From IMG/VR virus record IMGVR_UViG_3300024263_000001, positions 1 to 64,000 of that record: a stretch of DNA of 64,000 bases. The stretch is one strand, 5' to 3'. Source of the stretch: a virus. A program made the translations under genes and the position numbers. The notes below the pieces were generated by a model. It was not told the origin of the DNA, ran no database searches, and was given only the letters and a program-made list of their open reading frames with translations. Shown here piece after piece: positions 48,559 to 58,512 of the stretch (position 1 is the first letter of the stretch; every line of letters begins with the position of its first letter).

Positions 48559-50103
48559 ATGTCTGATTTTTTTAATCTAAATATAGATAAAGACGGCCTT
48601 ATTCTTCAAGATTTGGCGAAGGAAGCCCAACTGGAATTGGCCAGGAGGGATCCTAACACCTTTGCCGAACTTTGCTTCCAAGATAAAGATGGTCTTCCTT
48701 GGGTACAAGCAGATTTTCATAGAGAATGGCATCATTTTCTCCCCCCACCAGATGGCAATCAACACCTACTTTTGGTAGAAGCCCCCAGAGAACACGCAAA
48801 GACAACTCAGATAGCCGTAGCCAGAACAATTTGGGAACTTGGGCAAAATCATAATCTCAGAATCAAAATTGTTACTGGTGAAGATGAACTTGGTAAAGAT
48901 ATTCTAAACGAGATCACACAGAACCTTGAACAGAACGGGAAAATTCACGAAGTTTTCCCCGATCTGAAACCAGATAAATCAGTAGGATGGACTAAGCACA
49001 AAATCTATGTTCAGAGACCAATAATTCAGAAAGATGCTTCGGTTCATGTTGCGTCGATTCTCTCCTCTGGTGTTGGTGGGCGGGCGGATTTATTGATTTT
49101 TGATGATGTGGTCAATCAGAGAAATGCTGTCTACCAACCAGCCCTCCGCCAAGTTGTAAAATCTACATTTAGAGAAGTTTGGATGAATCTGCTTACCGAT
49201 GATGGTCGGGCGATTTATATTTTTACCCCTTGGCATACAGATGATTTAAGTCATGAGTTGAAGAGAGACTCTGCATGGACATTGTGGAGTAAACCTGCTA
49301 TAATAGACGGGGAATCCCTTTGGCCTGTTAAGTGGACGCTTTTCAAACTCGAACAGAGAAGATTAGGTATTGGGGATCGGGCATTTCAGCGTCAGTTTAT
49401 GTTGATTGCTCTGAGTGCAGAGGAAACCACATTTAGCAAGAAGGTAGTGGATAAGTCGATTCATCAGGATAAGACGTTGGGAGAGATTTATCCAAGAAAG
49501 TGGCCCCGCTATGGAGGAATAGATTTAGCATCTAGTTTGGGGAAGAAAGCCAGCTACACTGTCATTTTTACGGTGGCGGTGGATCCTGATGATGGGAAAC
49601 GATATCCAGAGGAGATAATCAGGCGCAAGGTTAAATTTCCAGAGTTAGTGAAATTGATCGAAGATCGAGGGGATGTCCACCAGTGGGATTTGGTGTTTGT
49701 GGAGAATAATAGTTTTCAGGAGGCCCTCGTAACACATTTGGAAGACAAGAAACTTGGTTTGGCTATTGAGGGTTATCATACTGGAACTCAGAAGTGGGAT
49801 GAATTGTTGGGGCTCCCTGGTCTTGCTGCTGTAATGGATAATGGGGGATGGGTTATTCCTAAAGGCTGTTTAGGGTGTGGTCAAAGTCCATGCATGTGTC
49901 ATCGAGGAGGGTGTGATTGTGTAGTTTGTGCGTGGGAGCGGGAGTTGAGATATCACCCCGTTGCTGAAACCGCTGATATAGTCATGGCGCAATGGCTTTG
50001 CGATCAGGCAGTCAAGAAAAATATGCGAAGGGAACCACGAGAATTTTTGGACTTGGGTGGAATTTGGAGTGAGTACGACAAACAGCGAGCAGAAGCAAAA
50101 TAG
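48559..50103 (+). CDS. terL: Terminase large subunit
   Basis: 514 residues. ATPase: Walker A APREHAKTT (75-83), Walker B LLIFDD (178-183), then IYIFTPWHTDDL (coupling motif region). Nuclease: YGGIDLASS with the first Asp. It pumps and cuts DNA at the portal. Unusually, near residue 440 a cluster of seven cysteines in about 22 residues (GCLGCGQSPCMC, HRGGCDCVVC) sits just before the final helices, suggesting a zinc-binding insertion. Confidence 0.9.
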   Translation: MSDFFNLNIDKDGLILQDLAKEAQLELARRDPNTFAELCFQDKDGLPWVQADFHREWHHFLPPPDGNQHLLLVEAPREHAKTTQIAVARTIWELGQNHNLRIKIVTGEDELGKDILNEITQNLEQNGKIHEVFPDLKPDKSVGWTKHKIYVQRPIIQKDASVHVASILSSGVGGRADLLIFDDVVNQRNAVYQPALRQVVKSTFREVWMNLLTDDGRAIYIFTPWHTDDLSHELKRDSAWTLWSKPAIIDGESLWPVKWTLFKLEQRRLGIGDRAFQRQFMLIALSAEETTFSKKVVDKSIHQDKTLGEIYPRKWPRYGGIDLASSLGKKASYTVIFTVAVDPDDGKRYPEEIIRRKVKFPELVKLIEDRGDVHQWDLVFVENNSFQEALVTHLEDKKLGLAIEGYHTGTQKWDELLGLPGLAAVMDNGGWVIPKGCLGCGQSPCMCHRGGCDCVVCAWERELRYHPVAETADIVMAQWLCDQAVKKNMRREPREFLDLGGIWSEYDKQRAEAK

Positions 50104-50130
50104 TCAGAACATTGGAAAGGAGATTGGGGA

Positions 50131-50802
50131 GTGGGTTTTACGGGCAGGAAACATTCAGCAGAAGCCAAACGGAAGATAAGTGAAGCTCAACGGGGTGAAA
50201 AGAATCACATGTGGGGAAAGCGTCATTCACCAGAAACTAAGCGAAAAATGAGTGAAGCTCAGAAAGGGAAAACATTGTCCTTAGATCATCGACGGAAATT
50301 AAGTGAGGTTAATCAGGGTAAGAGACACTCGCTAGAGGCTCTCCAGAAGATGCGTGAGGTCAAGGGGGGCAAAAATCATCCAATGTGGGGGAAGAGGCGA
50401 CCACTAGAGGTGAGAAGGAAAATAGGTGAAGCTAATCGGGGCGAGAAATCTGGGCGGTGGACGGGAGGACGTAAACGGGATGGTGGTTATATCCGTATCA
50501 AAAAACGTGATCATCCCAATGCTGATTGTAATGGTTATGTTGCAGAACATCGCTTAGTTATGGAGGAACATCTAGGTCGTTACTTGGAATCTTGGGAGAT
50601 TATTCATCATATAAATGGCATTAAGGATGATAATCGAGTTGAGAATTTAGAATTATTACCTTCCCCAGCCGATCATCTTGTACGTTTGAGAATACAGGAT
50701 TTGGAGAGAAGGGTATTGGAGTGGGAGCGAGCTTTTTATCGAAGTGTTGGTTATTGGCTTGGTGAAAGGCGGGAGAGAATAGAGTTAGAGAGGAGAGCAT
50801 GA
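50131..50802 (+). CDS. HNH homing endonuclease with NUMOD3 repeats (copy 4)
   Basis: 223 residues, GTG start. About five NUMOD3 modules ([52 protein letters not shown]) are followed by [41 protein letters not shown] helical tail extends beyond. It lies between terminase and portal and overlaps the portal start by 4 bases. Confidence 0.9.
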   Translation: MGFTGRKHSAEAKRKISEAQRGEKNHMWGKRHSPETKRKMSEAQKGKTLSLDHRRKLSEVNQGKRHSLEALQKMREVKGGKNHPMWGKRRPLEVRRKIGEANRGEKSGRWTGGRKRDGGYIRIKKRDHPNADCNGYVAEHRLVMEEHLGRYLESWEIIHHINGIKDDNRVENLELLPSPADHLVRLRIQDLERRVLEWERAFYRSVGYWLGERRERIELERRA

Positions 50803-53174
50803 TAGAAAACGAGCAGGGTGGTTCGCCTGAAGTGGTAGTCAGTACCAAGGAGAGGTTGATTACCAAGACTACCCCCCGCCCCCGACAAATGGAATTACCG
50901 TTTCTTATGAGAAGGATCCCGTTCTACGTGGGCCATTACGACTATTTTAAGGCCACCCCCTGGCGCAATTTGGCTCGCTCGCAACCCATCGTTCAGAACT
51001 GTATCGTCGCGCTGACCTCCCAGGCCATTGCACTCAACTGGTATATTACTTCCCGCGAGAAAGGAAAAGAAGACGATTATGCTCCAGATATTCAGTATCA
51101 TACAGACGTTCTAAATTCTTTCAATGATGAGGAGTATGATGTTGGGATTGCAAGAATGCTCTATGACGTTTTCACGATTCCTTTCGGCGGGGCTCTTGAG
51201 ATTGTTAGATATCCCGATGGTCGGCTTTACAAAGTTCTAAATATAGATGCTGGAACTCTTCGTCCCACGAAAGCCTACGGTCCTGATTATCCCTATATTC
51301 AGTCGTTACCCTGGAATCCTCTTAATACTGTTGTCTTTCGCCGAGACGAGATTGGTCGAATTTATCTCTATCCCCGCCCCGAAATTGACAAAGAGGGGTG
51401 GGGGATGGCCCCGACGGAGAAGGCATATCTAGCAATTGAGGCACTAAATCTCGGTGATAGATATTATGTTGGGCTCTTGACAGATACGCCAGAGGCAGGG
51501 CTTTTGGATCTCATGGATATGAAGAAGGATGAAGCCATTGCATGGGCACGGAGCTGGCGTGAGTTATTGACGGGGCAGGAATCAATAAAGGTTCCCATTC
51601 TTTATGATCATGAAGAGCCAGCAAGGTGGTTGCCATTTAGCCCTTCCCCCGCCGATATGATGTATGACCAGGTTCTCAAACGATATACCCAGATTATAAC
51701 GGCCTGCTTTGGGATTTATATTTCTGATATTGGGCTCTATGAGGAACGCCAGACCCTTGCTGGGACTATTCGTACCGAGAGGCGGGCACGAAGACAAGGG
51801 CTGGGCGCGGTGATGGCTAAGATTAAGAATCTTTGGGATAGGATTCTGCCCCCGCACCTTGAGTGGAAATGTGAGGAGGTTGATCCTGAAGATATTAGGT
51901 CTCGTGCCGCCGCTAAGGTTGCGACTGCGAATGCAATTAGTATTGGTATAAGGAGCGCGCTTTTTACTCAAGAAGAAGGCCGCCGTCAGATGATGCAGGA
52001 TGGGATTTTCACTATCAAGACAGAAGAAAAACTACCTACGGAGTTGGAAGGTGCATCTCCGATACCAGCATTTACTCGCCCTCAAACCCCCTGGGGGAGT
52101 GAGCGTCCAGGTGTTGCCCCATCGGTTGGGGGTCGTGGTGGACCAGGTTCCCTAAGACTTCAAAGTTTGGCCGCCCAAGGATTCCAGAAGATGCTGGAAC
52201 ATGCATTAAAATTTTCACCTCCCAAAGAGATTATCAGACGGATGGTAGAGGAAGCACTAAAAGTTCTTTATCCTGTTGTTTTGAGGGCAGATATTGACAA
52301 GATTGAAAAAGCAGAGTATTATGAACGATGGCTCAACGAATTAGTACTGCTCTATTTAGGTGAAGAAAGTATACTTGCAGAAATCATAGAGAAGCAAGAG
52401 ACAGACGAAAACAAAGAAAAAATCAAAACCATTATCGAGGAAGAACTAAACAAAAACAATTGGTGGGAAATCGACCTAAGCGATCTCCTAATTTTGGCGG
52501 CGCTCGCTGCCGCTTTCACTGAGACAGCAACGGAAACAGTAACCGAAATTCAGAGAGCATTATTTGAAGATGGAATTCTGGAAACACCAGAATTAGAACT
52601 TGGCTGGGAATTTGTGCTAACAGAAACTTTAACATTAGCCCAATTACGAGACTACGCTGGACAGATGATCCAAAACGTAAACGAAGGAACCAAATTCTTT
52701 ATCCGAAGGGCATTATATAGAGGTGTGAAGGAAGGGTTAAGTCAGGCCCGCATCAGGGACATGATTGCAGCGGGGGAAAACATAGATACTATCCTAGCAG
52801 ATGATCCAATCTTAGAATCCATAACCAAAACAACGATAGAAGAACTTAGCCAGATGACGGGGCCTAGAATAGACAGGATATTGGAGTTTGAGCTAAACCG
52901 AGCAAGGACGCTGGCCAAAATCGAAGTCATGAAACGTGCTGGGTTAACAACGAAGGGATGGGTGCATACTGGCCCTGAGAAAGAGGGCGATCCCTGTGAG
53001 ATTTGTGTGGAGAACATTGCCTTGGGGTATGTACCATTGGATTATAGATATAAGAGCGTTTTTGGGGAATGTCTCGGCCCACTTGCCCATCCCCAGGGTC
53101 ATTGCACGTTAAAAATCAATCGCCGAGAACTCTCGAAATTCACAGAACGGTTGCAATATTGGAAAGGGGACTAA
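50799..53174 (+). CDS. Portal protein fused to MuF-like head morphogenesis domain
   Basis: 791 residues. The first 430 are a portal ([53 protein letters not shown]) and the linker at 430-480 is Pro/Gly rich. Residues 600-790 show the MuF signature: [30 protein letters not shown], then [12 protein letters not shown] with Cys/His. Fusion of dodecameric portal to the MuF domain is less common than separate genes. It is the DNA gate of the capsid; the MuF part probably projects inward. Confidence 0.85.
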   Translation: MIENEQGGSPEVVVSTKERLITKTTPRPRQMELPFLMRRIPFYVGHYDYFKATPWRNLARSQPIVQNCIVALTSQAIALNWYITSREKGKEDDYAPDIQYHTDVLNSFNDEEYDVGIARMLYDVFTIPFGGALEIVRYPDGRLYKVLNIDAGTLRPTKAYGPDYPYIQSLPWNPLNTVVFRRDEIGRIYLYPRPEIDKEGWGMAPTEKAYLAIEALNLGDRYYVGLLTDTPEAGLLDLMDMKKDEAIAWARSWRELLTGQESIKVPILYDHEEPARWLPFSPSPADMMYDQVLKRYTQIITACFGIYISDIGLYEERQTLAGTIRTERRARRQGLGAVMAKIKNLWDRILPPHLEWKCEEVDPEDIRSRAAAKVATANAISIGIRSALFTQEEGRRQMMQDGIFTIKTEEKLPTELEGASPIPAFTRPQTPWGSERPGVAPSVGGRGGPGSLRLQSLAAQGFQKMLEHALKFSPPKEIIRRMVEEALKVLYPVVLRADIDKIEKAEYYERWLNELVLLYLGEESILAEIIEKQETDENKEKIKTIIEEELNKNNWWEIDLSDLLILAALAAAFTETATETVTEIQRALFEDGILETPELELGWEFVLTETLTLAQLRDYAGQMIQNVNEGTKFFIRRALYRGVKEGLSQARIRDMIAAGENIDTILADDPILESITKTTIEELSQMTGPRIDRILEFELNRARTLAKIEVMKRAGLTTKGWVHTGPEKEGDPCEICVENIALGYVPLDYRYKSVFGECLGPLAHPQGHCTLKINRRELSKFTERLQYWKGD

Positions 53175-53183
53175 GAAGAAGAT

Positions 53184-53756
53184 ATGAAACAATACCGAGA
53201 TTCTAATTGGTTAAGGCAAAAGTATTGGGATGAAGGGTTGACACTTGCCGAAATAGGGAATTTGATGGGTGTTTGTCGTAATACTATATTCAAATGGATG
53301 AAAAGATTTAATATTCCGAGACGAGGTTCGGCTAGTCGTTTTCAAGGAGGGGAGCGATCTCTAGAGACACGGAGGAAAATGAGTGAGGCTTTTAAGGGGA
53401 AGAATCATCGCCTTTGGAAGGGAGGTCGTTTTAAAGACACAGATGGCTATATTCTTATTCATAATCCGAAACATCCTTGTGCGCGCGGTGATGGTTATAT
53501 ATTAGAACATCGTTTGGTTATGATGGAAGAATTGGGTCGTTATTTGGAGTCTTATGAAATTGTGCATCATAGAAATGGGATTAAAGATGATAATCGGGTT
53601 GAGAATTTGGAACTTTTCCCTCATGCAAATCAACATAATATATTAACTGTAATAACAAATGAGCATATTAAGCGATTGGAAAGTGAATTGAATGTTCAAA
53701 GCCAAAAAACAAAAAACTGGATGGAAGCATATTTTCGTGTGTTAGTTGGTGTATAA
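53184..53756 (+). CDS. HNH homing endonuclease with N-terminal HTH and one NUMOD3 (copy 5)
   Basis: 190 residues. HTH at 5-45 (NWLRQKYWDEGLTLAEIGNL, MGVCRNTIFKWM), one NUMOD3 ([15 protein letters not shown]), then [39 protein letters not shown]. The gene looks AT richer than the portal gene before it. It combines the modules of copy 3 and of the NUMOD3 copies. Confidence 0.9.
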   Translation: MKQYRDSNWLRQKYWDEGLTLAEIGNLMGVCRNTIFKWMKRFNIPRRGSASRFQGGERSLETRRKMSEAFKGKNHRLWKGGRFKDTDGYILIHNPKHPCARGDGYILEHRLVMMEELGRYLESYEIVHHRNGIKDDNRVENLELFPHANQHNILTVITNEHIKRLESELNVQSQKTKNWMEAYFRVLVGV

Positions 53757-53776
53757 AGGTAATTAGGAGGATTTGA

Positions 53777-54184
53777 ATGGTGAGTGAAGCAGAAAAGGCG
53801 GCAGTCGAGGTTGAACCTCTTTTGGAGGAAGCTAAACAACCACGAAAAGGCCGCCCTAGGAAAGAAATCACCGATGACGAAGCATTTCGTAAGGTTCATC
53901 TGAAGGGACAGCGGGCGATGGTCCGTGCCCTGAAAGGCATACGGGCAATGCTTGGTGAAAGCGGTGGTGGTCGGGCCAAGTATGTCGAAATCGGGCGGTA
54001 TTTTATGCCGATGGAAGGTATGCCTGGGTCCGATGCTATAGAGGCGGAAGTGAACCGACTCATAGCGAGGTATCCCGCAGAAGGGTGGTATCCCCTTTAT
54101 ATTACCTCTCAACCTGGAACTTTAGATGCACAGGGAGGGCAAGTAAAGGGCGATCACTTCACTATTCTGTGGGGTCATGATTGA
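53777..54184 (+). CDS. Hypothetical capsid-region protein
   Basis: 135 residues. Acidic start (EKAAVEVEPLLEEAK), basic patch (RKGRPRKE), then a globular part ending KGDHFTILWGHD. It lies between portal and protease. The stop overlaps the next gene. Function unknown. Confidence 0.5.
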   Translation: MVSEAEKAAVEVEPLLEEAKQPRKGRPRKEITDDEAFRKVHLKGQRAMVRALKGIRAMLGESGGGRAKYVEIGRYFMPMEGMPGSDAIEAEVNRLIARYPAEGWYPLYITSQPGTLDAQGGQVKGDHFTILWGHD

Positions 54185-54515
54185 GTATTTAGTCTATCTC
54201 GCTATTGGTAAACTTCTAATATTTATGATCCAGACGGCGGGGATTCTGGAGCCCGTCTGGTCTCTTCTTCGTACTCTCGAAATACGATGTCGGAGGCTAT
54301 TTGCGTTCTGGCCCGCCGAGCATGATTTGGTTGATGAATTTCGGGAGTGCGGTTTTTGTATTGGTTGTTGGGTCTTCCCAATTTTGGCATTTTGTGGTAA
54401 AATAGATATACTTGATTTTATAAGTGGACCAATCGGATTAGTTTTAACTGGATTTTTTTCCAGTTTTGTGGTACACTTAATGTCTGGGGGATGGAAGTAT
54501 TATTTTGGTGAGTAA
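54177..54515 (+). CDS. Membrane protein, DUF1360-like
   Basis: 112 residues with hydrophobic segments at about 3-20, 60-78 and 85-103. The CGFCIGCWVFPILAF stretch preceded by DLVDEFRE resembles the C-x2-C-x-G-x-W motif of DUF1360 phage membrane proteins. Embedded oddly among capsid genes. Function unknown. Confidence 0.5.
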   Translation: MIEYLVYLAIGKLLIFMIQTAGILEPVWSLLRTLEIRCRRLFAFWPAEHDLVDEFRECGFCIGCWVFPILAFCGKIDILDFISGPIGLVLTGFFSSFVVHLMSGGWKYYFGE

Positions 54516-54517
54516 AT

Positions 54518-56296
54518 ATGCCATATACGAAGGATAAGCCGCCCGCTAGAATTAAGAAGTTGCCTGCCCATGCTAGAGCGATTTGGATCTCTGCTTATAA
54601 TTCGGCAATCAAGCAATATAAAGGCGATGAAAAGAAAGCAAATGCAACTGCTTGGGCCGCCGTTTCCAGAGATTATAAAAAAGTGGGAGATAAGTGGGTT
54701 AAGAAAATGGATGAAATGAAATATTTCTCTATGGCGTTTTCCAAGATTTCAAAGCGCCAAGGGATTATGCATTTTGAATTGACCAGTAGTGATACTGATT
54801 GGGATACAGAGGAAGAGCGTCTTACACTTGAAATATTTGATGATTTTCGGCGACAAGAAGAGGAGAAGAAAGCAAAATTAGAGGAGGAGTATATTCCTCC
54901 GTATCTTTCTATGTCTCATTATCGGATGCCAATCGGCGATGTTAATGAGATATGGACGCAGGGCGAGAGATTTAAGAACAGAGGTATTTTCTACGATGAT
55001 AAATTTGGCAGAGCATTGTTCAAGGCTATATTGGAAGAACGGACTAGCGGAGAAGAGGTTGAGAAGCCTATCAAGGTTAGTATAGGTTTCTGGCCCCGTG
55101 AAGCCAGGGAAGAGAATGGTAGAATTGCTTATACTAAAGGTGAATTCGATCATGTGGCTGCAACCAGAGTTCCCATCAATGTAAGAGCCACGTTTGACGA
55201 GGTGATAGAAAAAAGTATGCTTACAAAGAAAGATGATGCAACATCCATAATTGGCGAGGAATTGGCCATTGAATTGGATGATGACGAGAGAAGTCGCATG
55301 GAAAAAGGCGATTTGAAGGATGGCATGGTTATCAAGGCCGAAGATGAGGACATCTTGAAATCACTCTTAGAGGATGAGGATAGTAAGGTTGATTGTGACC
55401 GTTTGTGGGCTGCCATTCAAGCTATTGGTAAGGGAGAGGCTGGGAAGCCCGTGAATGTACCTTCAGATGTACTCTCTAAGGCTAAGAGACTTTATGCAAA
55501 ACGCTGTAAGGGGAAAGGTAAGGGCCTGGTTTCTATTGGTGAGAGCCCTGTTGTGGTGGATAGACCTTACGGCGGGGCCACGAGCATCGCCGATGCGGTG
55601 GCCTACATGGAAAGTCGAGAAGTTGTATGGGATATAAGAGACGATTTACATATTTTCAGTGAGGTTGCAGAGAATATTCTCAAATCTCCTGAAGTTGAAG
55701 ATAAGAAATCAGCAATGGCGAAAGCCATTAAGGAGTTAGAAGGGAAGTTAGAGGAAGATCTTATGAGTAAAGACAAAGAAAAAGCCAGTGTGTTAGATCT
55801 CTTGGAAGAGGGCATTAAGGACCCCGACGCCACCGAGGAGAAAGGTGATCAAGTCGTCGAGCCCGCGCCCGAAAAGGAGAGTTCTCTCGATGCACTGTTT
55901 GGGGTCTTAAAGACTGTCGTTCGCAATGAGGACCTGGATCGTGCAGGTAAAGTTGCTGGCGCATTTCAGTGCTTGAAGGCCATTAGCGCGGCTTGTGATC
56001 GGATTATCGAGGAAAGTACACCTCGCACCCCAGCAGATGTTATTGCTGAAATTAGTGAGGCTGCGAGCAAGGCTGCTTTCGATAAAATGATCGAAGCCAT
56101 CAAGCCTTTGGCTGAAAAGATAACTATTCTAGAGGCCACTATGAGGGCTCCTTCTGGAGATCCTCAGAGGAAAGGTCTCACAGTTATTGAGAAAGCACAG
56201 GTGCAAGGGCGCGAACCTGTGAAGAAGGGGACCATCGCGTATTATGCGGCACTCGCAAGTGGCCTAGACCCCGAAACAGGAGAGGCCATATTTTAA
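54518..56296 (+). CDS. ChaB-like plus prohead protease/scaffold fusion
   Basis: 592 residues. Residues 8-60 match ChaB (LPAHARAIWISAYNSAIKQY, ANATAWAAVSRDY). Residues 75-230 look like an XkdF/S78-type prohead protease (FELTSSDTDWDTEEERL, PYLSMSHYRMPIG, DHVAATRVPINVRA). A small helical domain (VNVPSDVLSKAKRLYAKRC) and a long acidic, helical scaffold-like region (about 370-560) follow. It should mature the prohead directly before the major capsid gene. Catalytic residues cannot be assigned with certainty. Confidence 0.65.
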   Translation: MPYTKDKPPARIKKLPAHARAIWISAYNSAIKQYKGDEKKANATAWAAVSRDYKKVGDKWVKKMDEMKYFSMAFSKISKRQGIMHFELTSSDTDWDTEEERLTLEIFDDFRRQEEEKKAKLEEEYIPPYLSMSHYRMPIGDVNEIWTQGERFKNRGIFYDDKFGRALFKAILEERTSGEEVEKPIKVSIGFWPREAREENGRIAYTKGEFDHVAATRVPINVRATFDEVIEKSMLTKKDDATSIIGEELAIELDDDERSRMEKGDLKDGMVIKAEDEDILKSLLEDEDSKVDCDRLWAAIQAIGKGEAGKPVNVPSDVLSKAKRLYAKRCKGKGKGLVSIGESPVVVDRPYGGATSIADAVAYMESREVVWDIRDDLHIFSEVAENILKSPEVEDKKSAMAKAIKELEGKLEEDLMSKDKEKASVLDLLEEGIKDPDATEEKGDQVVEPAPEKESSLDALFGVLKTVVRNEDLDRAGKVAGAFQCLKAISAACDRIIEESTPRTPADVIAEISEAASKAAFDKMIEAIKPLAEKITILEATMRAPSGDPQRKGLTVIEKAQVQGREPVKKGTIAYYAALASGLDPETGEAIF

Positions 56297-56314
56297 GTTG
56301 GAGTGAAGTGAACT

Positions 56315-57610
56315 ATGAGTCAACAGATTCCTGCTGAATTGGAGTCTCTTGCGTCTCTATATGATGAAGTGCTGCTTAACGTTCAGCAACTTGCTGGCAC
56401 GAAAGAAGGCGGCAAGGTTTTGGTGGCGAAGCGTGACGCTCTCGAAACCAAGACTGTTGATCCCGTTATGACTGTAGCACAACCATTCACTCCGTCACAG
56501 TTCAACTTCCAGTACCCGCAGCCATTAGATCCATTGGAGATTATGGCGGTCTGTGAGGAGGTTGGAGTTCTTAACGCTATTCCAGAGAAACAGACGCAGT
56601 TGAAGGTCGAACTCTGGATGGAGTTAAGTAACCTCTTTATGGATGTCGTTGCGGGAGGCCAGTATATTGCCTTTGCAGATGGGGAATGCCCAGAGGAGTT
56701 TGAGGAGACGGGTACTTATCGTCACGTCACTCTCAAGAACTTGGGCGTGAAGAAGTCCCTAACTCTCTCCGATATCAAGCATTCGGCGGCTATCTCTGGG
56801 GCGGGTGGCATCGCAGCTTTGCTCGGTGCTTTCCCTGCCAGTGAGCGGGAGCCAGGAGGTTTTGACCTCGCCACGTTCCAGAGAGAACTGGTAGCCGATA
56901 TCCGTGAGAAGGAGATACGGAAGGGCGCGTCTCTCACCCTTGATGCTTGGGACTGGATTCTCGTCAATGGTGCTCTTGCCACCGATCCGCTGGAATTTGA
57001 CGGTATTACTACTATCGTCACAGCGGCTAATGGTGCCCACTGTAACACCGCTTGTCCCACTGGGACTTTCTCGGTGTCGGACTTTGATCGTTTCATTAGT
57101 GAAGGGTGTGCGAAACCCACTCATATCTTTGGTCATACGCAAGCTCTACAAGAACTCTCTGTTGCTTACTTCCAGTTAGGGTTTGCTGGTAGCCAGATTA
57201 TTCAGATTCCTGGCCCTGAGCCCAGAGTCACCCCTGGCTATGGCTTTACTGATAGAGTGAACACCCAGGTCGGTCCGTTGCAACTGGTGGGGGACTGGAA
57301 CTTTGACCGTACTGCTCAGGCTGGTGTTTGTGGTGGCGTATTTACCTCGACTCTTTATCCTTTAAGGATGTTGCATAATGGGGAACCTCTGGTCTACAGA
57401 ATTACCCAGATGCCGTTTGCTTATAAGGAATTGACTCCTGGTTGTACTGCCATCAGCTTCCAAATCTGGGTGAAGACTGCTCTGGTGATTAAGGCACTGT
57501 GCGCTCAGGCTTGTTACCAGGCGTCGTTCAGTGGGAATATTGTTTCCACTTGCACTCGGATAGGATCACCTGGGCCAGGTCGAACTGGCGGAGCTCCTGT
57601 CTTAGCATAG
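56315..57610 (+). CDS. Major capsid protein (HK97-type)
   Basis: 431 residues, directly after the protease/scaffold gene. A helical N-terminal segment is followed by an HK97-like core: an SREP-like ADIREKEIRKGASLTLDAWD spine-helix region, a TACPTGTFSVSDFDRFISEG P-domain stretch and a beta-rich C-terminus. The C-terminus is Gly/Pro rich and contains several Cys. No homology search was possible, so the call rests on size, position and pattern. Confidence 0.8.
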   Translation: MSQQIPAELESLASLYDEVLLNVQQLAGTKEGGKVLVAKRDALETKTVDPVMTVAQPFTPSQFNFQYPQPLDPLEIMAVCEEVGVLNAIPEKQTQLKVELWMELSNLFMDVVAGGQYIAFADGECPEEFEETGTYRHVTLKNLGVKKSLTLSDIKHSAAISGAGGIAALLGAFPASEREPGGFDLATFQRELVADIREKEIRKGASLTLDAWDWILVNGALATDPLEFDGITTIVTAANGAHCNTACPTGTFSVSDFDRFISEGCAKPTHIFGHTQALQELSVAYFQLGFAGSQIIQIPGPEPRVTPGYGFTDRVNTQVGPLQLVGDWNFDRTAQAGVCGGVFTSTLYPLRMLHNGEPLVYRITQMPFAYKELTPGCTAISFQIWVKTALVIKALCAQACYQASFSGNIVSTCTRIGSPGPGRTGGAPVLA

Positions 57611-57678
57611 AGATAGCTGGAGAAACCGATAGAGAAGGCTTTGAGGGGCGGGCCATAACCACCCCTCCAAAAGAATAT

Positions 57679-57752
57679 TGTTCGGTAAATCAGGGGTGTT
57701 CGCCCTAGGGTAAACATTTGGGGCACCCCAAACAGCATACATTTACCGAACA
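57679..57752 (+). ncRNA. Structured RNA element with closing 12-bp stem before SD
   Basis: TGTTCGGTAAAT (57679-57690) pairs perfectly with ATTTACCGAACA (57741-57752). Inside are AGGG-gtgttcg-CCCT (57692-57706) and TTTGGGG-ca-CCCCAAA (57717-57732), giving a possible three-way junction. The SD (gaggag) of the next gene begins directly after the closing stem. It may act as a processing site, an mRNA stabiliser or a translational switch between capsid and decoration genes. Confidence 0.55.
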
Positions 57753-57763
57753 GAGGAGAAATT

Positions 57764-58078
57764 ATGGCTACTAATACACCAGCGAAAATACCTAACGTCA
57801 TTCGATTGGCTGTAGCAGTTGCAAGCGAAACACCTGTTACTTTTCACGGTGCTGTTAGCATCATTGCGTTACGGGTTCAATGTGTAGATGCTATTGCTCT
57901 TCGGGTTTCGTTTGATGAAGGCGGCACTTTCAGCACTGATAATTTCTGGACCATAAAATCGGGAGCCGTGTGGAGACAGGATGATATTAACTGGACAGTT
58001 GATAATCCCGCAATGTGGGTTCGGATTCCCGTTTCGCCCAACGGCGATTCGATTGTAGAGATCATATACTGGGGATAA
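57764..58078 (+). CDS. Small beta-rich virion protein candidate
   Basis: 104 residues, beta-rich (IIALRVQCVDAIALRVSFDE), behind the structured element and SD gaggagaaatt. Position after the capsid gene suggests a decoration or minor head protein. No family recognised. Confidence 0.45.
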   Translation: MATNTPAKIPNVIRLAVAVASETPVTFHGAVSIIALRVQCVDAIALRVSFDEGGTFSTDNFWTIKSGAVWRQDDINWTVDNPAMWVRIPVSPNGDSIVEIIYWG

Positions 58079-58098
58079 AAGTTAAGAGGGTAAATTAA

Positions 58099-58503
58099 AT
58101 GGCTAAATGGTGTGATGAAGGCGAAACCTCGGTGGGGGATGTTTACCTAAAAGCCTCAGCAGGGGTAGCCAAGTGGTTGGGCCTGTTTGAGAATGCAGTC
58201 GAACCCGCGGAGGACGCCGTGATGACTGACATAACGGAGCAAGCAGTAGGGCTTGGTTATGGCAGAATCCAGTTACTCGATGCAGAGTGGACAGAGCAGG
58301 CCACGAAGGGCGAATTTAAGAACTTGGAAAAGACCTTTACCGCCAACGGGGGCGCTTGGGGCGACCAGTATGGTTATTTTATTACAACCGCTGAGACTGG
58401 CACGGCTGGGAAGTTGCTCGCCGTGGAACTATTCAGCGATGGCCCTTATGCGGTCAATGATGGCTGGAGCGTGAAGATAACGCCTACTATCACTGTTGCG
58501 TAA
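58099..58503 (+). CDS. Small virion protein candidate (decoration-like)
   Basis: 134 residues, beta-rich C-terminal half (LLAVELFSDGPYAVNDGWSV, ITPTITVA). Located between capsid and repeat protein. It could be a capsid decoration protein; no family signature seen. Confidence 0.45.
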   Translation: MAKWCDEGETSVGDVYLKASAGVAKWLGLFENAVEPAEDAVMTDITEQAVGLGYGRIQLLDAEWTEQATKGEFKNLEKTFTANGGAWGDQYGYFITTAETGTAGKLLAVELFSDGPYAVNDGWSVKITPTITVA

Positions 58504-58512
58504 TGAGGTGAT

